Positions 52,539 to 62,263 are shown, counted from the first letter of the stretch. The stretch is 64,000 bases of DNA from Butyrivibrio sp. INlla21 (GCF_900116875.1 NZ_FPCC01000008.1:82334-146333), one strand, 5' to 3'. The notes: generated by a model from the letters alone, not told the origin. A program made the numbers and translations.

Positions 52539-52545
52539 AAATTCC

Positions 52546-53736
52546 TCATTCCAATCGGTTCTTTTCCTGCATGGTTCTTAAGAAACCGGCAGGTTTAATA
52601 ATCCTTGCGGCGCTCATAGGCCCTTTTGCGGAAAAAGCCGGCTCTTTTCCGTCTTTATATCCTTTGCAAAAGCGAATAAGCTCAGCGGCCGCATGTTTTG
52701 GATTCCAAAGCTTGCCAATTGTCTCAGCGGCTTTTTCACCAAACTCCAAGATTTTATCTCTATCTTCAAATAAGAGCAATACTTTATTTGAAAAATCAAA
52801 GTAATCGCCGTTTGAATATGTATATCCGTTTACTCCGTCCTCAATAAGAAAAGGAACCGCACCGGCTTCATTGGAAGCAACAACCGCACATCCGCAAGAC
52901 ATCGCCTCGTTGACAACGGCTCCCCAGCCTTCAAGATAATTGCTGGTAAAAATAAAAATATCAGCTGCTTTCATATAATCCAGCACCTCTTCAGGCTTTT
53001 TCCCACCTGTCAAAGTGACTTTATCTTCAATTCCCTTCTCAGTTATGCTGCGCTCAAGATCTTTTTTGAGCTCTCCATCACCTATGATATCCATCCTAAA
53101 ATCATAACCGAGTCCTTTTAACTTCTCGGCAAGATTAACTGCAAATTCCGGATGCTTAAGATCAATAAGTCTTCCCGCCCAGCAGATCTTGATGGGATAA
53201 CCGACCTTTCGCTCCGTCTTTACTTCTGATGCTCCGACAGGGAAATAGCCCCATTTAAGCATCTTGCCGGGATAACTGCCTATAAGTTTAAAATCCGAGG
53301 CAACATAAGCACCCGCGCACAGGAGATAAACAGGCTTTTTTCTGTATCTGATGTGTTCTTTATATTTGTTTATAAGCCCCTTGGGACTTATCATCTTCCA
53401 CTGTCCTTCTCTGTAAATTCTCTCACTCACACGAAAAGACAGCTTGCCGGAAGACAACCTTTTCTCCTCAAGCTCTTTTACAATCCCCTCTGACCAACCG
53501 AATATCGTAACATCGCTATTTAAGATAAGATCTTCGCAGGTCTTTTTGTCCTCATAGTACACAGAAACAAAAGAGTATGAACCGGGATCGACTGCCCATC
53601 CCATGTCTATCCTCTTCTGCTCCATCGGCATGGTCTGGATGAAGTGAAACTCCACGTCAGGACCATACTCCGCCATTTCCTTACAAAAAGGAATCTGATG
53701 GTGATTTATGTAATTAGAGACAAAAGTAACGACCAC
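52546..53736 (-). CDS. Glycosyltransferase family 4 (GTG start)
   Basis: A 396-residue GT4 enzyme. The N-terminus VVTFVSNYINHHQIPFCKEM is a known capsule-transferase opening; the donor domain has CWAGRLIDLKHPEFAV, LTGGKKPEEVLDYMKAADIF and a GWGAVVNEAMSCGCAVVAS motif in place of the usual EGFP. The GTG at 53736 follows GGAG by eight bases and there is no nearby ATG. It would add one sugar to the repeat unit. Donor unknown. Confidence 0.83.
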   Translation of the reverse strand: MVVTFVSNYINHHQIPFCKEMAEYGPDVEFHFIQTMPMEQKRIDMGWAVDPGSYSFVSVYYEDKKTCEDLILNSDVTIFGWSEGIVKELEEKRLSSGKLSFRVSERIYREGQWKMISPKGLINKYKEHIRYRKKPVYLLCAGAYVASDFKLIGSYPGKMLKWGYFPVGASEVKTERKVGYPIKICWAGRLIDLKHPEFAVNLAEKLKGLGYDFRMDIIGDGELKKDLERSITEKGIEDKVTLTGGKKPEEVLDYMKAADIFIFTSNYLEGWGAVVNEAMSCGCAVVASNEAGAVPFLIEDGVNGYTYSNGDYFDFSNKVLLLFEDRDKILEFGEKAAETIGKLWNPKHAAAELIRFCKGYKDGKEPAFSAKGPMSAARIIKPAGFLRTMQEKNRLE

Positions 53737-53741
53737 TTTGT

Positions 53742-55028
53742 TTACTCCTTACCATTAATCTCATCATAAATCTCAATAAGTCTCTTATAATTGGCATCCG
53801 CGTCATGAGTTACGCGCGCATGCTTGGATGCATTGTCACCGTAAACCGCTGAGATCACGGGTTCATCCCAGATCTCAAGGATCTTGTCCGCAAGCTCTTC
53901 GGGATTCTTATTCTCAAACAAAAGACCATCCTTCTTATCCGTAAGAAGATTCGGGATGCCGCCTGTTCTCGATGCTACGATCGGAACTCCGAGGAGCATA
54001 GCCTCTCCGACTGAATTGGGCGAATTCTCGATCACGGAAGCGCACACAAATACGCTGCTGTGCAAGAATCTGTCTTTCATCTGCTCCTGATTGAGCGTAC
54101 CGAGCATCGATACTTTCTTTTTAAGCTTGTTTGAAGATATCAGCTTCTTCAAGTATTTACCGTACGCACTCGCTCTTAAGAAAAACGGGTATTTGTTGTT
54201 GCTCTTACCGATTATATTGTTACCCGCAACGTAGAGATGCGCATCAGGATATTTCTCCAAGATCTTAGGCATAGCCTGCAGCACAAAATGGAAGCCCTTA
54301 AGCGGGTAATCACCCTGTGCCAAAAAGATAGTGTGAGGATCTGCCTTCTTCTCTTCCCACTTTCCGGTGTAAAAGAGAGGTCTCATCGTCTCATTCATCG
54401 AAAAATACTTTGCTTCGGGATTGATCTTAGCAGTCTCCGCCTTGTCAAAATCGGTTCTTCCCGTAATGTTTCCAACGGAAAGAATTGCCTCTTTTTCATG
54501 CTCCGCACGTATCAAAAACTTATTTCTCTGCTGAACCAAAGAATCATCCTTGATACGATCTCTGAAAGTAGCGGATTCCTGAACATTGGCCGGAAGTCCT
54601 GCCATGTAATCAAACGCGATAGCACCGCAAAGCCCCTGAATACCAAGAAGTGTCTTATCCGGATTATTAAAGGCTCTGAGCATAGCAAGTGTATGAGGGA
54701 ACTCGGTTCCGAAAATATGCACGATATCGGGATTAAAATCATCCAATACTGTGCGGAATCTCTCCTCGATACTGCGATCGTAGGTCTCCGGATGGTCAAG
54801 ATCCTCAGTAAAATCATAGTAGGTTATACCGTCGATAACCTCTTTGTAATTGCCGGCATCTTCTTTAGGAAAACAAATTCCAAGTGTCAAATTATTCTTT
54901 TCGGAATCATTTTCCCCAATGATCCTATCAAGACAACCCGTAAGCCATCCTTCTCTTACGGAGTATTCAACTCCATGCGCTTCCGCATACGCCGGAAGCA
55001 TAATGTTACATAACCATAAAACTCTCAA
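53742..55028 (-). CDS. Glycosyltransferase family 4 (TTG start)
   Basis: A 428-residue GT4 enzyme. RVLWLCNIMLPAYAEAHGVE starts the acceptor domain, FLAQGDYPLKGFHFVLQAMP begins the donor domain, and ENSPNSVGEAMLLGVPIVAS is the donor motif with Glu near residue 343. The start is TTG at 55028, in a TTGA overlap with the upstream stop and with AAAGGAGA at suitable spacing; no ATG is available nearby. Part of the first operon; specificity unknown. Confidence 0.83.
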   Translation of the reverse strand: MRVLWLCNIMLPAYAEAHGVEYSVREGWLTGCLDRIIGENDSEKNNLTLGICFPKEDAGNYKEVIDGITYYDFTEDLDHPETYDRSIEERFRTVLDDFNPDIVHIFGTEFPHTLAMLRAFNNPDKTLLGIQGLCGAIAFDYMAGLPANVQESATFRDRIKDDSLVQQRNKFLIRAEHEKEAILSVGNITGRTDFDKAETAKINPEAKYFSMNETMRPLFYTGKWEEKKADPHTIFLAQGDYPLKGFHFVLQAMPKILEKYPDAHLYVAGNNIIGKSNNKYPFFLRASAYGKYLKKLISSNKLKKKVSMLGTLNQEQMKDRFLHSSVFVCASVIENSPNSVGEAMLLGVPIVASRTGGIPNLLTDKKDGLLFENKNPEELADKILEIWDEPVISAVYGDNASKHARVTHDADANYKRLIEIYDEINGKE

Positions 55029-55957
55029 TTTCTCTTCTCCTTTAGCTTGTAAATAAAGCTCTTAAGCGTGTTGTAAACTCCTGATGTAAGCTTATTTGAT
55101 GACAGCGCAGTTCGTAGCGCTGCAAAAGTAAATATCCTGATTATATCATATTTTCGAATTTGTGACACGGGAAGATACATTTTGATAATATCACGGCGCT
55201 CTTCCTCAGACATTTTCTTGTTTACATCGGAGAATCCGCCGCCCTCATAATTGGCAACGATCACCGGCATGTAGACTGCCTGTGCCTTCTCTTTATAAAA
55301 GCATCTTAAAAAATGCTCGTAATCCGCTCTGACCTTATATTTTAGCTCAAACGGATTTCTGTATATGAGTCTCTCATCATAAAAGCATGCCTGATGAGAC
55401 GGAACGTTTCTGTAGCACGCAAAATCATCAATCTTGGGATTGGACGCCACTCTGTATCCTGTCATGCAATCAAATGTATCTCCGTAAAAGATCGAAGGAA
55501 CCGTTGTTCCGCTCTTTTCAATCTTGGAAATAATATGATCATGGACCTTTCTGAGCACATTCTCATCTCTGAAAGTATCTCCGCAATTCAAAAAGAAAAT
55601 ATATGAAGGAAGCTCTCCGGCACGAAGAATCTTAACTTTCTCCGCATCTTCAAACTCCGCGTCCTCTGCTCTGGCGTTCTTAACCTTATCATTTAAATGC
55701 GAAGCCGCGATATTCATCGCATGATAAATTCCGTTATCACAGCTCTCAATTATAGTAACTTCGCCCTTTTCATCGACATTTCCGGTCATCCCCAGTTTTT
55801 CCCTGAGCTTATCAAGCGAACCGTCCGTAGACATTCCGTCTTTTATCAAGATCCTGTAATTGCAATAAGTCTGCTTCTTAACGCTCTCAACGGTCTCGAT
55901 CAGCTTATTTCCGGGATTATATGAAACTATTATTATTGTAAAAAAAGGCTTCTTCAT
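55025..55957 (-). CDS. Glycosyltransferase family 2
   Basis: A 310-residue GT2 enzyme. FFTIIIVSYNPGNKLIETVE and ILIKDGMSTDGSLDKL are the nucleotide-binding parts, FFLNCGDTF holds the metal-binding residue in the place of DxD, and SHQACFYDERLIY is shared with WcaA/PGL-type GT2 enzymes. The C-terminus is basic and helical. It starts 16 bases after epsG and overlaps the TTG-started GT4 gene. Acts on the cytosolic side; sugar unknown. Confidence 0.83.
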   Translation of the reverse strand: MKKPFFTIIIVSYNPGNKLIETVESVKKQTYCNYRILIKDGMSTDGSLDKLREKLGMTGNVDEKGEVTIIESCDNGIYHAMNIAASHLNDKVKNARAEDAEFEDAEKVKILRAGELPSYIFFLNCGDTFRDENVLRKVHDHIISKIEKSGTTVPSIFYGDTFDCMTGYRVASNPKIDDFACYRNVPSHQACFYDERLIYRNPFELKYKVRADYEHFLRCFYKEKAQAVYMPVIVANYEGGGFSDVNKKMSEEERRDIIKMYLPVSQIRKYDIIRIFTFAALRTALSSNKLTSGVYNTLKSFIYKLKEKRN

Positions 55958-55972
55958 AAAAACAAAAACTCC

Positions 55973-57106
55973 TTAATAACCTTTATCCGAAAGAATAGGC
56001 GGCATATCGTGGAAAAGAATCGTCTGATACGGAAGTATCCTGACTCCGTCCCTCGGCGCGTCATATCTCATATACATAACAAAATATACCAAGCACGCAG
56101 CGCAGACCAACACCGTGACCAGCTTTCTCTTTTTATCATCCTTGATATTTTTTATAACTGCAGGGATAAAAAGAATCTGAGTCACCGTAAGGTAATATCC
56201 GAGCCTCGAGATTTCCGGAAGGAATTTACCGAATATATAAAGCGCCAGCGCGATCAGATTACAGTGAAAATAAAACAGATAAGTCCTGTTTTCCTTAAGC
56301 TTATCCCGAAGTACAAAAAACGCAAAAGCAAGCACGGCAACGCATCTTGCTATGGCAGTAATACTCGTTCCGGTATTAAGCTCCGTATTTTTGTATGTGT
56401 AATAAATCCACAACGCAGCCTTAAGATAAAGATCATTAAGGAACAGACACGATAAACACATAACCGCGCTCACTCCGTACATCCATCTCTTCCACTTAAG
56501 TCTTGCCAGCGGATAAAAGAAAAGAATCAGCAATATGGAAAAATGAAAAAGACAACCGATAAGTGCCACAACCGCAAATCTCGGCCAATCTTTTTTTATC
56601 ACAAACTTGATCGAATACAGCGCCATTCCTAAAGCTAAATAATAACGCACGGTACTTATAGACTGGAAATAATATCCGAGCAACATGAACATTCCAAAAC
56701 TCAAAATGAACCATTCACTCTGATCCCAGATTGCTTTCATAAAAAAGAGAACCGTAAAAAACGAAAAGAAAGCGAAGACCAAAATAAATTGTTCCGACCC
56801 GCAGATTGAATAAATAACATATGTTACTATGTTGAATCCGGGCTCCGTTATCACGTATGCATTGGAATAAACAAGATGCATCTTCTCAACATACGATGCA
56901 TAATCGTTTCCCACATTAACCCTGAGCGCGGACACCAAAAAAAGGCCCAGGAAAATAGTAAGCATCGCAATAAGATTGACCATGTCCTGTCTTTTCATGC
57001 CACGATGAATGCACATATTACGTGCATATTCTGTATTAAGTTCCGTCTTCTTGATCAGCATGGCGGTCATAATGACCACCGCTGTCAAAATCAGGTAAAC
57101 AGCCAT
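55973..57106 (-). CDS. EpsG-family polysaccharide polymerase
   Basis: A 377-residue membrane protein with about 10 helices. RVNVGNDYASYVEKMHLVY in the first large outer loop and EPGFNIVTYVIYSICGSEQF are typical of the EpsG family, which serves as Wzy-like polymerase in Gram-positive capsule and exopolysaccharide loci. It would polymerise the repeat unit of the first operon outside the membrane, with length set by the Wzz-like protein encoded two genes above. AGGA precedes the ATG. Confidence 0.88.
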   Translation of the reverse strand: MAVYLILTAVVIMTAMLIKKTELNTEYARNMCIHRGMKRQDMVNLIAMLTIFLGLFLVSALRVNVGNDYASYVEKMHLVYSNAYVITEPGFNIVTYVIYSICGSEQFILVFAFFSFFTVLFFMKAIWDQSEWFILSFGMFMLLGYYFQSISTVRYYLALGMALYSIKFVIKKDWPRFAVVALIGCLFHFSILLILFFYPLARLKWKRWMYGVSAVMCLSCLFLNDLYLKAALWIYYTYKNTELNTGTSITAIARCVAVLAFAFFVLRDKLKENRTYLFYFHCNLIALALYIFGKFLPEISRLGYYLTVTQILFIPAVIKNIKDDKKRKLVTVLVCAACLVYFVMYMRYDAPRDGVRILPYQTILFHDMPPILSDKGY

Positions 57107-57136
57107 CTGTATCCTCTCAAATAACTCAAGCTCAGA

Positions 57137-57946
57137 TTATCTTGTCTTTAGCTTTCTTCCGTGGTTTACGCCCTTGGCAAGAAGCTTATAGCTCTTAACA
57201 AGCCCCATATCCTTACACATCACATCTTTGTTCTTAAACAAATATCTAAAGCCCAGAATCTTGGCAAAATTCCCATATAAGAAATGATAGAGTACACCGC
57301 GGTCAAAAAAGAATCTGTCGGTATATCCCTTAAACCAGGTAGATTCCCCGACCTCTTCGTGACCAAGTGAGACCGGAGTTCTGTACATGCAAAGCCCGGC
57401 CTTCAAACAATCATGCAAAAACAGTGAATCCTCTCCGTTCATGAACTCGGTGCCGCCTCCGAACAAAAGAGAATACCTCACTCCCGCCTTAATTATCTTA
57501 TCTCTCCTTGCAGCAATTGCGTACGCCGGATATCTTCCGTAATTTCTCCAGGTTATCCTCGCGTAATCCTCATTCCGATAGGTCTCCCTCCCCGGCTGCG
57601 CCTGAACGTTAAAAAGAAGCACATCCGCTTCCGGATGCTTATCGAATTCGTCAACTATTCTCTGTGAATATCCCTCATCATAAACGATGTCATCGTCTCC
57701 AAAGTGAATAAGCTCATGAGTTGCCGTATCAAGCGCCATATTTCTCGATAATCCGACGCCCTTGGCATGTCTTGTGAGCACCTTACATAAACCGCTTTGG
57801 GTTACGATCATCTCATCCTTATCCGCACCGCTTCCGTCGGGAACCTGATTGACGATAACGGCATCGGTCTCTATTTTCATTTTAAGAGGAAGCTCCTCTG
57901 CAGCCTTATTAACGGCTGAAATTAGTATCTCAAGTCTGTCAGACAT
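57137..57946 (-). CDS. GT-A fold glycosyltransferase (GT2-like)
   Basis: A 269-residue GT-A protein. It begins with a helical LEILISAVNKAAEELPLKMK in place of the usual IIVPxYN; HAKGVGLSRNMALDTATHEL and HFGDDDIVYDEGY carry the donor and metal-binding parts, and FMNGEDSLFLHDCLKAGLCM is the catalytic-base block. The first strand is shorter than in classical GT2 enzymes, so donor binding may differ. Located between the Wzz-like and EpsG genes in a packed operon, it most likely adds a repeat-unit sugar. Confidence 0.75.
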   Translation of the reverse strand: MSDRLEILISAVNKAAEELPLKMKIETDAVIVNQVPDGSGADKDEMIVTQSGLCKVLTRHAKGVGLSRNMALDTATHELIHFGDDDIVYDEGYSQRIVDEFDKHPEADVLLFNVQAQPGRETYRNEDYARITWRNYGRYPAYAIAARRDKIIKAGVRYSLLFGGGTEFMNGEDSLFLHDCLKAGLCMYRTPVSLGHEEVGESTWFKGYTDRFFFDRGVLYHFLYGNFAKILGFRYLFKNKDVMCKDMGLVKSYKLLAKGVNHGRKLKTR

Positions 57947-57950
57947 CAGG

Positions 57951-59063
57951 TTAAACTCCGTAGTATTTTTTTATAAATTTCTCATCGGCACGTGCAATAA
58001 CGATTCCCAAAATAGGGCAGTCATGCTTCTTTAGCTGTGAGATTACATGTTCGGTCATGCATCCGTTCTTTTTACCCATAGGAACGCCCAGTATCACACC
58101 GTCCGATTCGCCTATTTTTCTGTAATTCTCTAGAACCTTGCCCGGAACCTCCATGGGAGTGAGCTTAGATACGCTCTCACTTCTTCCGTTGCCAAGAACA
58201 TTCTTTAATACATCAAGATCTTTTACCGACCTCTCATAATCTTCCAAACTGTCGGTTGAAATGAAATAGGCCTTTTCTGCCTTTGAAGCATATTTTTCAT
58301 ACGCCGCCGTCAGCTCGTTTTTGAGCATGTCACTGATCTCGCCTTTGGAAGATAATACTCCGAGAACAGGAATACCATATCTTCTCTCACACTCCTCGGG
58401 TACATATACCGAATCGTCAAACGCGTCCAATAAAAGAATTATCAGCACAGCCAAAAGAGCTGCCACAACAGCGCCAAATATAATCGCCGTCAGAATCCTG
58501 TTATCAACTTTCTCAGGATAAACATCGCTTCTTGAAATAACCGAAATGGTATCAACCGCATGCATAACACTGATGCTCGGGAAAATCTCAAAATCTTTTA
58601 TGATTGCGTCCGTTATCTTATTTACCTTGTCTTTATCTGCGTTCTTGACTGTGATGACAAGAAATCTGTAGTCCGAAGGAACGTCCGCCGAAACTGAATT
58701 TTTTACCTCTTCTTCCGTTATGTCGCATCCTTCGTCCTTCAAAATCTTTGCTGTCTCTTCAAGCACATCGTGAGACGGCAAGATAAGCTTGGACCACGAA
58801 TAAGAATTATAATAATCAATCATTGTCCCGCCGGATTCATTGGTAAGATACGCATCGGGAGAATAAGTCAGATAAAATGAGGTCTGTGCTTCAAAGCACC
58901 TCTCAGGTCCGAAAGCAACCGTCACCAGATAATAAATGCATCCGCCGATAAGCGCTCCGATAAGTGCCATGACAGGGATAAGCCACAGCTTCTTTATAAG
59001 TCTTAAATAAAAGCTCTTAAGATCCAGCGTTTCTTCCATATATTTGTTCTTGTTTCTGTCCAT
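57951..59063 (-). CDS. Wzz/CapA-like chain-length protein with degenerate BY-kinase-like tail
   Basis: A 370-residue protein. Residues about 28-50 and 188-210 are membrane helices around an extracytoplasmic Wzz domain, the layout of Gram-positive CapA/YveK modulators. After the second helix are about 160 cytosolic residues. They resemble the BY-kinase fold (YFISTDSLEDYERS, DGVILGVPMGKKN, CPILGIVIARADEKF) but lack a Walker A lysine loop and Tyr cluster, so catalysis is unlikely. No separate kinase gene or phosphatase is found in the window. It would control chain length of the EpsG-made polymer. GGAG lies nine bases before the ATG. Confidence 0.8.
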   Translation of the reverse strand: MDRNKNKYMEETLDLKSFYLRLIKKLWLIPVMALIGALIGGCIYYLVTVAFGPERCFEAQTSFYLTYSPDAYLTNESGGTMIDYYNSYSWSKLILPSHDVLEETAKILKDEGCDITEEEVKNSVSADVPSDYRFLVITVKNADKDKVNKITDAIIKDFEIFPSISVMHAVDTISVISRSDVYPEKVDNRILTAIIFGAVVAALLAVLIILLLDAFDDSVYVPEECERRYGIPVLGVLSSKGEISDMLKNELTAAYEKYASKAEKAYFISTDSLEDYERSVKDLDVLKNVLGNGRSESVSKLTPMEVPGKVLENYRKIGESDGVILGVPMGKKNGCMTEHVISQLKKHDCPILGIVIARADEKFIKKYYGV

Positions 59064-59120
59064 GTATCAAGTCTCCGTATCTCGGTCGTGCGGACTTTTT
59101 ACCTCCGCACACCGCCTTCC

Positions 59121-60530
59121 TTATGAGTTCTTCTTGGCAGTAATCTGGTCATCCTCAATTCCCTCCGTCGCATCGGGAGTTATAAGGATCTTGGGTGTAA
59201 GCAGCGCGATCTTAAGATCGAGCCAAAGCGAATAGTTCTCTATATAAGTAAGATCAAGCTTAAGCTTGTCATACGGCGTTGTATTGTACTTGCCGTAAAC
59301 CTGCGCATAACCCGTAAGTCCTGCTTTAACCTTGGTCCTGAACGCAAACTCAGGCATCTCTTCCATGTACTGATCTATGATCTCCGGCCTCTCGGGTCTC
59401 GGACCGATAAAAGACATATCTCCGATGAGAATGTTAAAGAGCTGAGGAAGCTCATCAATCCTGCACGCCCTGATAAACTTACCAAAAGGTGTGATCCTGG
59501 AATCATTCTTGGCAGCAAGCCTTGCAACACCGTCCTTTTCCGCATCCACACTCATACTTCTGAATTTCATTATCTTAAACTCACGCCTGTCTTTGGTGCA
59601 CCTTACCTGTTTGTACAGGATCGGACCTCCGTCGTATAGCTTGGTCACGATCGCTGCGATCAACATAAGCGGCGAAGTAATGATAATAAGCAAAAGAGAT
59701 ATCAAGATATCAAGTAATCTTTTTATAAATCTCTGCTCAATCTTGATGGAATATTCTCTAAGCAAAAGAACCGGTGTATCAAAAACATGAAGCTGCGATG
59801 ATCCTTTTAACAGCACATCCGTTATCTTGGGCATCACATATATTCTTATATTTCTGCCATAACAGTATTTAACAAGCCCATTCCTGTATTGGCTCGGAAC
59901 ATCCCAGATGATAACTCCGTCGTAATCTCCAAGGCATTCTTCGTATACCTTATCAATACCCTCGGAAATATTGATCTTTTTTACAATAGTGTACTTATCT
60001 TTTCTTGTATCAAATTTACTGATAATATCATCCGCAGCATACTCGCCGTTTACAAGGAGAAGCCTTCTGGGCGGGAATATCCGCATATAAATAACATTCG
60101 TTATAAATGCCCACAAAAACGATATTGCCATCTGAACAATCCAGACTCCCAAGAGTGGAACGATCGGAAGTATTTCGTAGGTAGCTCTGATAATGGTCAT
60201 TATCAGGAACATAAAGAAATTTCCCAAAAGAAGTGCAAATATCTGAGACAAGAAAACATCAATAGGCTTTAGATAGCCTATTCTGAGTCCGCCATACGTA
60301 TTTAAAAAGAAAAAGAGTAGCAAGAAATACACTACAAGTATGAATACGTGTCCCATGAACACATAAGTAATACCCATTCCAGTAACGCCGGTCTTACCGG
60401 GCTTGTAATTATGCAGGAACGGATAATAAACAGCAAACCATGCCCACGCAAAAACCGCGGCATACATACATATTCCAAGGAAATCAAATAGCAATACTAT
60501 TATTCTTTTAAATGATTCACTTTTTCTCAT
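59121..60530 (-). CDS. WbaP/CpsE-type initiating phosphoglycosyl transferase
   Basis: A 469-residue polyprenyl-phosphate sugar phosphotransferase. Four to five helices fill residues 10-155, then a small Rossmann-like linker, then the catalytic domain from about 265: ILYKQVRCTKDRREFKIMKF, the Asp-Glu pair in CRIDELPQLFNI and GDMSFIGPRPERPE, with GLTGYAQVYGKYNT after. It transfers the first sugar phosphate, often glucose or galactose, to undecaprenyl phosphate. The ATG at 60530 follows AAGGGG; a GTG six codons upstream is possible. It begins the glycan of the first operon and is distinct from the PglC-like enzyme at 9391-10029. Confidence 0.9.
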   Translation of the reverse strand: MRKSESFKRIIVLLFDFLGICMYAAVFAWAWFAVYYPFLHNYKPGKTGVTGMGITYVFMGHVFILVVYFLLLFFFLNTYGGLRIGYLKPIDVFLSQIFALLLGNFFMFLIMTIIRATYEILPIVPLLGVWIVQMAISFLWAFITNVIYMRIFPPRRLLLVNGEYAADDIISKFDTRKDKYTIVKKINISEGIDKVYEECLGDYDGVIIWDVPSQYRNGLVKYCYGRNIRIYVMPKITDVLLKGSSQLHVFDTPVLLLREYSIKIEQRFIKRLLDILISLLLIIITSPLMLIAAIVTKLYDGGPILYKQVRCTKDRREFKIMKFRSMSVDAEKDGVARLAAKNDSRITPFGKFIRACRIDELPQLFNILIGDMSFIGPRPERPEIIDQYMEEMPEFAFRTKVKAGLTGYAQVYGKYNTTPYDKLKLDLTYIENYSLWLDLKIALLTPKILITPDATEGIEDDQITAKKNS

Positions 60531-60578
60531 AAATCCCCTTACTGTCACGACGACCTATCTCGCAGCGCGGAAAACTGC

Positions 60579-61325
60579 TTACAGTCTGCGAAGAGTCGCT
60601 CTGACAGCCCATCCTCCAAAGTAAAATAAAGATTCCAACACCGACAGGTTGGCTATATTTCTGTATAAGAACCAGATTCTTTCCATAGCGATAAGCTTAT
60701 TGGACGAAAGAGACTTTGGTGGTCTCCTGTAGATCGTAAGATTCTCATCAAGTCCGTAAGCTGTAATTCCGCTCTTAAGTATCCTCCACCACGTAGCCGT
60801 ATCCTCGCTCGGAACCATCGGCATATGGATAATTTCCATATCTATATTTTCCGTATCGAACATGACCGTACTTGTGAAAATAACGGTTCTTGAAAGCGCC
60901 TGCCTGAAATTAAGCGTAGCGGGCGCATGAACAATCTTTCCCGTAGGCCGCGCTTTCTCATCTCCGAATTCATAAGAGTGAAAAGAAAAAGCGGCTCCCG
61001 TCTTTTCCATGAAAGCAATCTGCTTTTCAAGCTTATCCATCTCCCATACGTCATCTGCGTCAAGAAATGCTATATACCTTCCGATCGAAGCGTCAATTCC
61101 CGTGTTTCTCGCAGCAGCCGCTCCCTCGTTAACTTCTTTTCTAATAAGCTTGATACGCTTGCCCTGCTCTTTGATGCACTCCTCGATGAGATCAGCACTC
61201 CCATCTCTGGATGCGTCGTCCACAAGGATAAGCTCCCAATCCTTGTATGTCTGATTGCATACCATGGCTATGGTATCTTCTATATATTTAGCCGCATTGT
61301 AGACCGGCACGATAATACTGACCAT
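60579..61325 (-). CDS. Glycosyltransferase family 2
   Basis: A 248-residue GT2 enzyme with VSIIVPVYNAAKYIEDTI, LVDDASRDGSADL and AFLDADDVWEMDKLE, and a PSEDTATWWRILKSG catalytic-base block. It resembles TuaG/CpsI-type short transferases. It starts in a TAATG overlap with the preceding GT2 gene, so the two are translationally coupled. Adds a sugar in the cytosol to the lipid-linked unit; identity not known. Confidence 0.87.
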   Translation of the reverse strand: MVSIIVPVYNAAKYIEDTIAMVCNQTYKDWELILVDDASRDGSADLIEECIKEQGKRIKLIRKEVNEGAAAARNTGIDASIGRYIAFLDADDVWEMDKLEKQIAFMEKTGAAFSFHSYEFGDEKARPTGKIVHAPATLNFRQALSRTVIFTSTVMFDTENIDMEIIHMPMVPSEDTATWWRILKSGITAYGLDENLTIYRRPPKSLSSNKLIAMERIWFLYRNIANLSVLESLFYFGGWAVRATLRRL

Positions 61326-62263
61326 TACAACTCCTCTTTTACGATGTACAAAGGACGCTTCTTAACTTCAAGATACGTCTTTGAAAGGTACTGACCGACC
61401 ACACCCACGAAGAACAGCTGCAATCCGCCGACAAACAAAATGATACTCGCCATGGAAGCCCATCCCACCATTTGGTTAGGATCTCCCACGGTAAGCTGCC
61501 TTATAACAATAAATATGACAAAGATAAAGGCGACCAAACAACATAGCATGCCCAAAACAGATGCAATAGTCAGAGGCGTAGTCGAAAAAGCCACGATCCC
61601 ATCGATCGCATAGGCAAAAAGCTTCCAGAAAGACCACTTGGTCTCACCCTTTCTCCTCTCGATATTTTCAAATTCAATCCATTTATTCTTAAAGCCGACC
61701 CATCCGAAGATTCCTTTAGAGAACCTATTGTATTCTTCCATGGAAAGAACAGCGTCGACAAATTTGCGTGTCATGAGCCTGTAATCCCTTGCTCCGTCAA
61801 CAATCTCCGCGTTGGAAATCTTGTTGATAAGTCTGTAGAACATCCTCGCAAAGAACGATCTGATCGGAGGCTCGCCTTTTCTGCTGACCCTTCTTGTGGC
61901 TACGCTGTCGTATCCTTCATCCATCACCGCATTTATCATTTCAGATAAAAGAGCCGGTGGATCCTGAAGGTCACAGTCCATGATCACGACATAATCGCCC
62001 TTTGACTTTCGGAGTCCTGCGAACATAGCCGCCTCTTTTCCAAAGTTCCTAGAAAATCCGACAAGATGAACTCTATTATCCTTCTCATGAAGGCGCGTAA
62101 CTTCTTCCTGCGTCTTATCCGAAGAACCGTCATCAATATATATGATCTCAAGCTCGATATCTTTTTCCTTGAAAAAAGACTCGTTCTTTAAAAGCTCGTT
62201 GTAGAAATCCGCGATATTATCCTGCTCGTTGTAGCAGGGAACAACAACACTAAGTAATTTCAT
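61325..62263 (-). CDS. GtrB/DPM1-like polyprenyl-phosphate glycosyltransferase (GT2)
   Basis: A 312-residue GT2 enzyme with LSVVVPCYNEQDNIADFY, IIYIDDGSSDKTQEE, VIMDCDLQDPPALLSEM and a C-terminal pair of helices (about residues 228-252 and 265-287). This is the synthase type for undecaprenyl-phosphate glucose and related sugars. It is the first gene behind the promoter at 62353-62381. It can feed the GT-C proteins of the first operon (48698, 51267). A second enzyme of this type is encoded at 31313, so two polyprenyl-phosphate sugars are likely. Confidence 0.88.
   Translation of the reverse strand: MKLLSVVVPCYNEQDNIADFYNELLKNESFFKEKDIELEIIYIDDGSSDKTQEEVTRLHEKDNRVHLVGFSRNFGKEAAMFAGLRKSKGDYVVIMDCDLQDPPALLSEMINAVMDEGYDSVATRRVSRKGEPPIRSFFARMFYRLINKISNAEIVDGARDYRLMTRKFVDAVLSMEEYNRFSKGIFGWVGFKNKWIEFENIERRKGETKWSFWKLFAYAIDGIVAFSTTPLTIASVLGMLCCLVAFIFVIFIVIRQLTVGDPNQMVGWASMASIILFVGGLQLFFVGVVGQYLSKTYLEVKKRPLYIVKEEL

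Noticed and set aside
59088..59110. Inverted repeat (GTGCGGA/TCCGCAC) between the initiating transferase and the Wzz-like gene
   Set aside because: No T-run follows on the minus strand and the genes on both sides belong to one operon, so it is not supported as a terminator.
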